64,000 nt of DNA, taken from NCBI RefSeq assembly GCF_964204645.1, contig NC_134028.1:8101001-8165000 (forward strand), in the 5' to 3' direction. The notes beneath the pieces were generated by a model that made no database searches, was not told the origin of the DNA, and saw only the letters and a program-made list of their open reading frames with translations. Source of the stretch: Tubulanus polymorphus. Lineage: Eukaryota > Nemertea > Palaeonemertea > Tubulaniformes > Tubulanidae. The translations under genes and the position numbers were made by a program. This document shows positions 11,976 through 24,300 of this stretch, piece after piece (within the stretch, counting starts at the first letter, position 1; every line of letters begins with the position of its first letter).

Positions 11976-14650
11976 TTCACTCGCCGACGCTGTCGCCAGG
12001 ACTGCTCCTCGACAACGGCGAATACAGGAAAACTCGAAATGCAATTTTTCTTCGCGTCGGCGAAATATTGCCAACAATTCGCGAAACTCATCATGATCCT
12101 ATTTTGTACTTATGTTAACTCGTTACAAAAATTGCCCGCGGTTCAAGCAGCCGATTCAGGCGGCGCGCGAATTACCTTCGAATATAAATAGCAATTACGA
12201 TACAATTAAATCGTTGAACGAAACAGACGACACGCGTTGCCGTGATTGCACCATATTACATTGACAATCATCGAAAATGAAGATTTCCGGCGCGAGAGCA
12301 TCTCCACCGCACCAACGAAGTTAGCCGCGGTATAAGGCAACCGAGCCGGGTAATATCGCATCATCGTGCCTATCAGTTGCAAATTTCATCGACGAAGAAG
12401 TGGAGAATTAGCTCGGGGCGAACGAACGCAAAAAATCGCGAGCGCTAGACGCCACCTCCCGAGGACCCGCGAAAATTGACAATATCCGCTAACCATAAGA
12501 TGAAATACAGACGTCTAATTCGATGAAATAGCGCATTCGCGCGGCGCGTTGAGCGAGATTGTAGTAGGTTAGACCGGCGATAATTCGATCACAGATAGTC
12601 AGTCGCGCGGGATAAATTGCATAAATACCATCGAGTAAAGAATAACAAGACATTATTGAGCATTATCATGTGTAAGATTACAGATCACGCTAACCCCTCG
12701 GTTGTCGTGTGCGCGTTGCAGCGCGCATTATTGATCGCCGCGTCGGCTGACAACGGCTGTACTGAGACGGGAGGTGATCAGGAAATCTCGATTTACGTCG
12801 TTTTCGAACTCGCCCAAGCGAGTGATACCCTATACTAACGTCCGGAGACGCGCGATACACTCGCCCGGTCGCTTTCATCGCGGGCCCCCGAACGCCGACC
12901 ACGCGGATAACACGTCTTTAATAAGAAGATAATTAAATCGGCGCGGAGCTAGCGTGAAACAACGCGCGCGCGAGCCACCGACGCAAACGTCGCGCGATGA
13001 TAAATCGATGGAAATTCGCACCGGGATCAAAAACGCCATAAAGCTAATAGAATGATTGTATTGCGTCCGCAATAAGCAAACCCATCATTTCCATTCCGGC
13101 GCTGACAACGACCCGTACCGCAGAGACCCGAGACGCGGCGTACGAACCGTCGACATAATTCAAATCTGCGTAGATTAAAACCAGTATAGCTTTATTAATG
13201 CGACCAATTCACCGCGCTCCCGACGGACTCGAAGGTGGGCCGCGATGATCGACAGGATGACTAGCTGTCGCCGACCGAATGGACCGATTTATTTCACCAC
13301 GCGTGCACAAATAAACTTCTTTTCGATGATAATAATACCGCAAAAATTCATAATCGAAATTGAAATTCCGCCGTAGTCGAGTGGATTCGTTTTGTTGCTC
13401 AAAGCCGGAAATGGAACATAAAACGAAATACGACTTTGCGATGAATTAAGAAAAAACAATAAAGTAAACGGTTCGATTGGACCGCGCGGGTACTCTTAAC
13501 GGCTTAGAAATTTAACGGCTGCTGGTCGGAAAGAATTAACGAAATAACATTACAAAACGGCGCGACACTCGAAAAGTCGAACCGAATTGCTTTCCAATTA
13601 TCGAGAATTCGCTACGAATCCAGCCGGGTAGAATAGATACCGGGAGTGTAAGCACTTTCAACGACACTTGACATCGACCGGTAAACGATTACAAACATGA
13701 CCCGAGCATTGATTGAATTGCCGGTCTGCTGTCATAATATTTGCCCGTGATTTACAAAGAAGAATTAATTCATCAAACTATGAGTTTTGATGCGTGCGCG
13801 TGCGCACGTCCTTGTGGAGATCTGTTCATCATGTTTACACATCGTAAACGCGCGCTGTCTCGCAGCTTGGAGTAATCATTTGACAAATGATTACTCCAAG
13901 CTCACAGTGTGTACAAAGGGAACAGTTAAAACACAATGAAAATCGGACACGACAACAAATGATATTTGTGTAGAAATGTTTCCGTCGTAGAAGGAAAAAA
14001 ATGCGACTATTTGTGTTTAGTATTATTGCGCCCGACCCCTGGTGAATAGTATGAACGTATAATATAAACTATAGTTTATACGTCCACGTGAATACTAAAA
14101 CATTATATCAACAATTCATACACCGTAGATAAAATAGCCACACTTGGATGCAGTGATTAGATACGTAATTAAAAAAAAAAACAAAAACAAAACCTACTAG
14201 ACGTTTATAAAACTTTCACATTTTTGATTATAAACTTCTTAATTAGCATACATAATTTTCCATTAGCGCGCGCCCACGCCCCACACATCTCAAAAGTATC
14301 GCACTCCTTTTTCATTTAATTTTCTTAAGCAGTAAATTTTCAAAATCTTCGTCGATTATGTCCTTTTTTCATAAGCTGTGCTAGCCTCAAAACTGGTCCC
14401 TGGAAGTTTTCACATGAATTTTTCTTTTACTCAATAAATTTTCATCTAACTTCGAAATTAGCGGACACAATTTTCAACATACAAATTTCGTGTAAACTCT
14501 ACAAGTTTTAAGAAGAATTATGGATCGACTCAATACGCAATATACAAGTTTTCGCCATCCGTATTTCAATACTTTTTAATCAGTGAATTTTCAAAGTGAT
14601 AATATTCTCCAATTTTCACGAGCCACTTTCACTGACTTTCTATTCTTCTG
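11976..14650. other. CpG-rich non-coding stretch, no supported gene
   Basis: From about 11980 to 13720 the sequence is richer in CpG and poorer in obvious repeats than its surroundings. It gives no open frame with family similarity and no credible exon chain. From 13720 to 14650 it is AT-rich, with one palindrome (13864-13902). The missing terminal exon(s) of CHTF18 could lie in this direction, but I could not find them. Confidence 0.4.
13864..13902. repeat. Perfect palindrome of a repeated hairpin family
   Basis: A 39-nt palindrome with 19-bp arms (AGCTTGGAGTAATCATTTG) around a single A. A diverged copy of the same hairpin is at 20342-20377, and the half-motif GATTACTCCAAG recurs at 50941-50952. 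The shared outer motif CTTGGAGTAATC suggests one mobile or structural repeat family. Confidence 0.75.
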
Positions 14651-14655
14651 AATGC

Positions 14656-15164
14656 TAAAGCCTGGCGCACACGAGGCAATTTTTAGTCGCCTGTTGCTGC
14701 GACCGATTTGCAAGCAACCGTTGAGCAATCGATCGCTTGGTGTCGCCCGTGTGCTACCACTGGCGACGGACAAGCGATTATCTTTCCTGGCAAACATCTG
14801 TATCATGTGACTTGTCAAGATGGCCACGCTACAGCCTCGACTGGTGCCGTATTTGGTTGAATCACATGATAATTGTTCGCTCTCTCATTGGCTAGTTGAT
14901 GAGCCACTTGTCGCTTGGTGTCTCTAGCTACCGCACACGGGCAACTCCCGAGCGATCGGTGAGCAATTTCTCGGCGACGAGCAATTTTCCGTCGCCCAAT
15001 ATCAAACATGTTTGATATTGGGCGACACGGAGCAACTCCTTTCGACAACGAGCAATCACTGTCGCCCCTTGCCGCAGACGAGCGATTTTTTCGTTCGACG
15101 CCGAGCAATTCGGGCGGTTGCTCGAGAATTGCTTGAAACTGTCGCCCGTGTGCGCCGGGCTTAA
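14656..15164. mobile_element. Non-autonomous TIR element, about 509 bp
   Basis: The left end TAAAGCCTGGCGCACACGAG matches the reverse complement of the right end, TTAAGCCCGGCGCACACGGG. The inside has many sub-terminal copies of GTCGCC and GAGCAAT in both orientations and a perfect 36-bp palindrome at 14991-15026. Overlapping open frames here have no family resemblance and are by-products of the repeats. It is probably a cut-and-paste-type MITE; the superfamily is not assigned. Confidence 0.75.
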
Positions 15165-15380
15165 CGGCCAGTTTTCAGACAAAACTAGGTTTGTGACAGA
15201 AGCCTGAACATGGTCTTCTTTCTGAGGATTGACTAAAGAATTCTCATGAAATGGCCTTAGACAAATCTCCAATCGAAGCAACAGTACCGTGATGGAACTG
15301 AACCAACTTCCAGTTGAATGAGCCTTGGCTGAAGGTTAAAACTGATCTATATGAAAAACTGGCCGCAGTTTAATTATTAC

Positions 15381-18300
15381 CTTTTCCTCGTCTTGTTTCT
15401 TCAGAGCAACTGGCTGAAGGATCTTTTTGTGATTCGGCACGAAATCTGCATTTTTCTTCGTTTCGAGACTGAAAAAACGTTGATGAGTAAGAAAATAGAG
15501 GTGGCCCATCAGTAATTACTCGACCGCCGATCACACATCTATATCTGTACTTCGATTTCCGATTTCAAAATCAAACCCCCTGTTTCGCTCCCGGCAGGTG
15601 TGGCGGGTCTGTAAGGGACACTCAATCGAAAAATCAAACAAAATTTAGGAGCCAAATAAATAAATAATGGGGACAATCCCTATTTTAAGATCAATAATGG
15701 AATAATTACTGACAATATAAAAGATCATCAGGGGTTAGAATATCAGCCTGTTTATTAAGTGTTATATATATATACATATTAAGTGGCTCATATTCAGAGC
15801 GTCTACACTGCAGTGCTCACATTCACTGCAGTGCGGCGTATAAATCAGTGATGGACTTAGCTACTACATCACGGTGTATTCATGTAATTAGCAATAAGGG
15901 GCTGCTCATGAAAGAAGCTCACACAAAATTTCAAATTTCGACCCCCCTACACCCTTATCCACAGAATGTCCACATTGCACTAACCCCCCATTGGACATAA
16001 AAGCAATTAAAGGCATCGGATATCAGTCATGTAAAATAATATATTTTTTTCACTCAATCATTTTCCATACACTCTGAACTACAGTTTGTTATTCCATGCA
16101 TTATCTTTTAAACTATTTCTCCTCTAATTCGAAGTTGAAATAATCATCCATGTAATGCACTAAATGATTTGTTCTGGCTTTCAGGAATTAAGCAGGAAGA
16201 AGGATGTCCACATCCTAACAATCCCCTCCCCTTGTCCACAAAAGTTTAAAGTTTACGAACCCCTCCCCCTCGACCTTATTGACAAGTTTTCATCTCTATT
16301 GAAAGATGTCAGCACATGGTGAAATATTAGTACCTAGTGATACACTGCACCATGTTGTAAAAGTACTAGAGCAAAGATCATTATAAAACACACTGGGGTG
16401 AAATTTCTACAAAATGTTCAAATCATCTCCAACACTTCAGGGCATTAGTCAGCACAGAGCTAAATAATGCATTTTCGATATAAAATGGATAACACTGTTG
16501 ATGAGCAGGTTCTATACAGTTCTGAGTTATATTTGAGTAATTTCAAAACATTAAGAATGAACGCATAGTTAGGCTGTATAAATCTAACTCCTGCAGAACC
16601 GCACCCCGCTCAGATCCCTGAGCGCGGATTAAATGGGCTTCGACCGTCAACCTACCCATTCCTAGACGTCGGGTTGATATTTCTATGTTTCGGTTCAGAC
16701 GCCTGTTGCGGATTCGTTCCTTCTGATCTTCGCATTTTTTCTAAATCGATCTTAAGCGGAAAAAAAAACGTATCACGATTCTATAGGCTCAAACTTGACT
16801 ATCAATCCAAATTGAACCGAACTACAGTAAACCTTGCCTAAGTCAGACCTGGTCGAATCGGACGAAAACGAAATCATTTTTTGATTTCCTCTGATCTTAT
16901 TTTCCTATCCTCACTTTACTCGGGCTAATATTACCGGTCCTAGTTTGAGTTAGGTGAGGTTTACTGCGATATAGATTCCATCCATTCTTTGATATTTTAG
17001 GGTCATGAAAATTTGTCCGAGTTGAAAGTGATAGGCAAAAAAAATTTCACAATTGTCAGGAATTGACCAGTTATCTGAATTGGTCGGAGCTGAGTCTGTT
17101 TTATTTATTCCGGGGATAAGGGCTGAATCTTGAGGATATTTGTAATTACCTCTCTGGCTATAAGCTGTTTGCTGTTGTAAGTCATTTGTTTGCGTTGCTT
17201 CAAACCCGGGAATTTGATAATTTCATCGACTCGCCTGAAAATCGATGAGAAAAACTTTCGAAATCAAAAGTTTCTGATTTTAATTTAAATCTATAACACA
17301 TTGTATACAGTCAGCTATGCTTACGGTTCTAGAATGTAACTGTACTGTCCGTCTAGGCCTTTCTCTTGCCGATACGTCAGGTTATAGGCGATCATTATTT
17401 TGACTAGTTGTAACAATTCAGTTTTCTCCCGTGCACTGTATAGTTGAGCACTGACCTAAAAAAAACATAAAATATTTTTCTAGTTACATCACTTCTGACA
17501 TACGGGGTACCGGGTTATTTGTACTAGGGCGAGTGGTAGGATTATGAACCAGCCATTTTCCAGGACAATTAAGGACTTTTCCCTTGTGTCCCCATTCACT
17601 GAGTAAGCAGTTAAAATTCTGGGGCCAGATATAATAACATTAGCTGTTTCAGTTCTATTTAATACCCTAAAGTGCTGGAGATAATTTTAAAACTTTTAAA
17701 AGTTCCCCCCAGTGTGCTGAATAACAGGCATACCACTATAATGATGAATCTACACCGCAGCGCGGTGTATTGCTAGTTAATAATGCTAATACTAGTCAAT
17801 ACTAATACTCAACAGTGTTTGACCGGTGCTGCCATCTTTTATTAGAGATTAAAACTAATCAATAATTACATTAATACACCGTAGTGCGGCGTACTAGCGA
17901 AACCAATCACTGAGTTATATACTGCACCGCAATGTAGACGCATTGAAAGGTTTAGGTCATAGTTCAAATCCAGTCAGCTAGGAAAATCCCTTGGTTCAAG
18001 TTAGCAGGTGCGGTGGCTTTGTAAGGGACACGACAAATTAATAGAAATCAAATACAATTAATTGATCAATCAATCAATTGGGAAAATCTCCCTATTGAGA
18101 GAACTTTGAGAGGTCAAAAGCAGGGATGATATCATGCAAAGCTAAAATCTGCGGTTAATAATTAATTATCGAATAATTTACATGAATTGGAAAACCTAAT
18201 ACACTTGAAAACCAGAAAATGCGGATCCGCAGGGAATTCCCATCTCTGTAAGAGTCTCTGTCTAGTGTGAGATCGAAACGTCGTGTTCTTATATTTTAGA

Positions 18301-21300
18301 TTGTTTCAATAAATAAATTCTCGATTTTAGATTTTCTTTTAATTTGTAAATAGTGGGTTTTAATCTTATCATCTGTTCACCACGTTTGAGTGTGGATATC
18401 GTACCATTGATTACATAGTTAAAGCTGTGGAACCAGTTCCAGTAAAATAAGGCCCAGGGACCACAAATTAAGGCTTCTGAATAAAGTATTATTTTCTAAG
18501 ATAGGATATACGTAGAGAGAAAAGGAGGTCTTTAAACATACAAGTTTGGAACCAGGTCCAGGACAAAACAAAGTCATCACACAACAACTTACTGGACGAA
18601 TATTAGGATGAATGACGTTCATCAATGGCGGCAGTAATTCCAGGACAACTTTACGTTGATTGAGGTAATGGCGAACTTTCGGAGAAATGTCAGACATCAA
18701 TGAGTTGATGAGATTCTGAGTTTTCGTCAGCTTCAGATAGTTCTAAAACAAACGAACAAACGATGGAATGAAAGAAGTACGTTCAAGACTGAAATAGATA
18801 TGGGAAATTGACAATCAGGACATGTAACATTAGAATAGCTTTCCCCTTCAAGTGAATTGCTTACAGTGTCCTTTGGACCTTAGCATGTATTTATTTGCAT
18901 GAACTTTGTTGACTTAGGTTAGAAAATTAAATAAAGCTACAAAAACTTATTTGTATTATAATAAAAAACATTCAAGTTAACTGTTAGTCAGGGGCTTTTG
19001 CTCATAATTTAGAGTTAACCAGTAAATATATCAATAGTAACAATGAATGAAGTCAGGACCCAGTTCGACAGTTCTGGTTTGAAGATTTGACTCGGAAGTT
19101 GAAACTCATTTAAAAATAGACTGATTTTAACTCACAGTTACCTCTAACACTATGGAACTGGATCCAGTACGTGAACTATCCACTGATTAACTTTGATCAA
19201 CTTTTGAGCAACTAGCCCCTGATTTCCAAGCACTAAAATCGGAGTGCAAAGTGTAGTCCTTTCGAAACCTACCTCATACTGGCTGTTCGGCCACTGTATC
19301 GGAGGGTTGTTATTCGACGCGAACAGCAAATGAAAAGTGACCATAGTAAATGGCACGTAACGCATCATCGTGTAATCCTGAGATTGATTGACGATGCGTA
19401 GCAATCGATCGGAGAAACATAACCATTCGTTAGAATAGTTCACCTGAAAAAATAATACGACCGGAACAAATCAAAAACATGTTCGACGAAGAACTGAATT
19501 GTGTTGAATTAAAAACACAATTTTCTACTGCAAGCTCCTCCCAACTTGGTACTGATCGGTTATGATGATCGGACTGATCGGTTGATATAATCAACACTTA
19601 TCACTCAGCACTCAGCTACTTCAAGTCTAGTAGCGTATTTTTGAAACTTTTCCTCAATATCTGGCACAAACTTTTATGCAGATTTATCATCACAAACTTC
19701 ATACTGGATAAGACAGATTTTAATACCGTAGAACTCGCTTAATTCGGATTTTTCAATCTGGATTTTCATTTAATTCGGATTAAATATTTGATCCATTTAA
19801 TGAGGAACCATGGTATCTATTATTCATAATTCGGAGAAATCTGGGCAGTCCCTAGTCATCCGAATTATGTGAGTTCTACTGTATTGTGTATTTGTCGAAC
19901 TCTTATTCTGCATTTGGCTAAAAATGTCCCGTGCAATTTTCATCAGTACCCAACCATCTGAGAACACCGATATCTAACGTTTTACGTAACTTACCGTTTC
20001 TAATCGTGTATCTTTGATTCTCATGTTGAGGATGTTATCGTAAAGACCCTGCATGATTTTCTCGTATTCCCCGATGCCACTGACTATACGCAGTATATGA
20101 CTAAACCTTTATTACAATCATCACCGAAACAAAATAAATATCAATGCGTAACAATCGATAATCTACAATGATGATAATTTCTCGCTAAGGTTCAACTGAC
20201 CGTGATGATAGCGTTGTGTTGTTTTCCGCCACTGTTTCTTGGGGCATTGTTTTGTCGCGATCGTTTGGGTTTATGTAGCGCCGCCTGCAACAGAAATAAG
20301 AACATAAGTACAATCTGTACATGCACTAACACGTGTATAATCTTGGAGTAATCATTTGACAAATGATTTTTGCCAAGATATAATGAGTAAAATCCTACAA
20401 TGTATAAACGAATCTAAAAAATTTATTTAGAAATAAGAAATATTTTGTGTGGTTGCTACCACCCTTCTCCAGTCTTTTGTGATTCTCAACTGATTCTCCA
20501 ATATACAAACATGTGCATACAATATCCAAAAACTACAGGGTAGCCACTTGACTTGCTTTTCCCCCTGACTATTCCCTGACATGCGAGTCGATCTGCTAGG
20601 ACGCCAATCAATTAACCACAAAAACATGTTATTTTCCTGGTCCCAGAGTCATTGATTCTATACGAATAAGGTACCTTTTTTGTCGGGGCATTCGAAAGAT
20701 TTCTTGCCACAAGGTGAACAAACTTTTGCGACTGTCTTTCTGTCCAACATTAGCGGTCTGTACATCGCGCAGAGTTATAGCTTTCTTTCGACCATGAATG
20801 AACTGATATGATAGAGAAAACGCTACCGGTAAATAAAATACGACAAACGATTTCAAATATAAATTTCTCAAACGACAACGAATTTCATCGTCGACCTGAA
20901 TTGTGTTGACGCACGATCGGATGTCGTTGTCGGTTTTTTCACACAAGGCTAATAGCGTAGTCAGATCAGTTTTCAGTTTCACGTGACGCGAAATCTACAA
21001 ACATACATTACAAACATACTAAATTTCAGAAGAATACGTTATGGCTTTCAACAGCTCATCATACAAGTATTCACAGTTACACTGAATAAATGAACAATCG
21101 CAATAAATTCATGTCAAAATGTACAAATTGAAAAAGACCCATAATCAAAGTTTCTTTCATCGATGAAAATGCTAGTTTTCATCGAAATCAGAAAAAATCT
21201 TATTCTGATTTTAATCGGAGGAACTTCTTCAATTGACAATCTTGTGATTCTCACATCTAGCAGACGACCAGCCAATCTCGTCGCCAAAGTCGGAGGAAAT

Positions 21301-24300
21301 TGAAGAATTAACGACACCTGTCGAAGTTCTCTCAAGGCGGGCGTATACCTAAAAAATAACCGAATGAACGAATTGACGAAAAAAGTCGAATGAAAAATGT
21401 CACTATCTCCCCTACAGACAGACGGTCAAGCTGACTACAGTATGCTCCTCAAATGCATTGCAGGGGTAAAACTAAGGACAGGTTAATAATGGTCTTTAGA
21501 CTTTATTTCTTTTCAAGCACAAGTCTTTACTCCGGAAACGTAAGTTCATTCAAACAAACGGCCTTACTTACTGATCATTACAGATGCAAATGATTGGCCT
21601 TTTAAGAATCTGAGTTTTCTTCTTTTTTGTCTTCGTCATCGTTACTGCATTATTTTCGGCTTTGCTTCCCACCGCTCGGACAACACTAAGCAAGTGATTG
21701 ATAGCAGGCTGTAAACAACAAACATAACATGTGTTATGATAGCAACATATACTAGTTAATACAGTCTTATGTATGCCGCAGGATGCTTTCATATGTCATA
21801 CATACTTGAGGAGAACCATCAATTTCATCAATGATAAGGCAGTTTGGCCTGGCATCACCTCCCATCACAGCTTTCATTCGTACTGCTGAATCTAAACGGT
21901 TCTTGAACAAGTCCAATGTTCGATCATCACTAGAAAATATTTTATTTCAATATTCAGTGATAGCTTACTCGAGTATCATGGTCTCTTAGTCAACAAACTG
22001 ACTTCCGTCCTTCCAACAATTCCTTTTTTATTATATGTCGAATTTCGAATTTTCCCCATTAATCTTATAATGGTTTATAAAATTTATCAGTACATACAGT
22101 ACATGTTGCTGAAAGCGAATACCTGGCATTTATCTCGATAACATTATAACCAGCGTGTGAGGCCACTATGTGGGCTAATGTGGTTTTTCCCAAACCCGGT
22201 GGGCCATGAAGCAAGGCTACCTGAAAATATAAAACATCGGCATATACCATACAGATAGAATGGAATGAGGCAATGCCACGCATGTCTCCCTGGGGTGAGC
22301 AGTAAAGGGGGCAAAAAGATAGGCAAAATAATGCACACTTCATGGCCGCTGATCTCCATTTTCAATAGTATCATATAGCTAATAGAACCATTGGGTCAGC
22401 GAAAGCTTAAATTCAAGACAAGCCTAGACCGATTCTAAAAACTCATTTCTAGAATGGGTTAAAGGCTAGGTGGTAAACCATTTTTGGACATGGGTCAAAC
22501 TTTCTAACCATATCTTTGCCGGTATCGAGGATTTTCACCTTATGTAATGGCCTGCTGTATTCATCTAACTCTTCTTCCATTTTTCGTTGTTCCTGGCGCT
22601 TGTCAATCCATTTTTTCTTCTTGCCGTCGTTTTGCTGTTCGGCGACCGCCTTCTTCGTTTTCTTCTCCTTCCCGAATACGACGTGGTCCCACAATTTCAA
22701 CCAGTGAAGCAGCGTACGATTTGTGCTCTAGAATAGAACATAATATACTGCGAAATAATGAATGAATAATCTACTCTTCAATAGAGCTAAAATCTCTAAA
22801 TAAACTAGGGGTCCAGAGAGGCTCGACAATCTGAGTCTTAATATTCACGCATCCACACTTAAATTCAGAATTTTTAGGTTTGTTAATGTTTGATTTTACC
22901 TCATCACTTAACAAATCGGTGTACAACCGAGGAGCAAATCTCTCCACCCATAGATTCGTTTCCGCTTTAGCGTGTCTCCTTAATTCAGTACCATCTACCA
23001 TATCAACTCCTTCGTTGTGAGCTGCTTGCCTTTAATACATGGACAGAGTTTTCAATAAGTCTCTCATACATGCGTTATAGAGGCCTTGTAGCCATGTGCT
23101 TTCTTCATGTGACATAATCTTTGGTGAACACAAGTGGTTTACAAGACAGACCGCCAAATATGTAAATCCCTGATTATTCTTGTTATGTAAGGTAAGTCTA
23201 CTACAGCACTGGTTGACAAACAAACTTCTGACATTATGTGTAAAAGCTCTATATTCAATCATTATGTTTCAAACAGATGGAAGAATTGAATGTTCAGAAT
23301 TTTACTCATGATACATACCTTTGTAGGTCAATGACTATCTGACGGGATTCGTCGATGTCTCTTCTTGTTTCCTGAAATATTAAGAATTTTGAAAAATTAC
23401 CAATAGGTAGATGAGGATGATACAGGACCCACTTCCGGTCTATACTCAAAATCTTACTGGAGTTTGCTCCTGGACAATAAACTTGAAAAAAAATTTGATG
23501 TTGAGATCAAAATTACACAATCTACTTACTTCATCTTGAATTTGTTGTAATAGATCGTGATAAGGCGTGGCAAGTAGCTGAATGGTTCTTATATCATTGA
23601 GAACATCGACAGCCTGACAAAAGAAAATAATAAAAGAAAATTTCAGCAGGAGTAAAATGACTAGGGAAAAGTAGAGGATCCAGATTTTGCATATCGGGGA
23701 ACTCCTTTGCAAAATACACAGAGCTATGAACTACACATGCATTTTTGAATGCAATCTACAAAACCGCCAAGCCTAAATAATGCAAGAAATATGAATTGCA
23801 TATACCGGTAATGCAAGGAGTTGAATTGAGAATTTCATAATTTTCTGGTACAAGACTGCCCATCCACTCTCTTTTGCATGAAGACTTGCCTTGTTGGGTA
23901 CATTTTACATTGCCCCTGGAAATTATTTACAGATGATATATTAAACATGATACTTTACCTCGGATTTCAGATCATCATCGTCCTTGATTTTCATGTAGAC
24001 TCTGCTACCTTCGAAGTTCGTAACGGATATAAAATCAGTGTCCGGAATTCGTTTGAATACCCGACTATGACGAACTGGTTCTGAAAAAAAAACCAATCCG
24101 AAAATTATCAACTTCATCATAACTTGTTATTCTTACAAAATTTGTAAGTCTTTCCTTTTAAAAACCTATTCTAAACCGAAATCGAACACAATCTTTTTTT
24201 ATCTAAATCAAAGCGCATACAGTATACAGTAAACCTGTCAAATCGGATCATTTGGTACCAACTTCCTTTTAAAAACCTATTCTAAACCGAAATCGAACAC

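Noticed and set aside
14815..15281. 97- and 117-residue minus-strand frames
   Set aside because: They run through the TIR element's internal repeats; composition reflects GTCGCC/GAGCAAT repeats, not a protein family.
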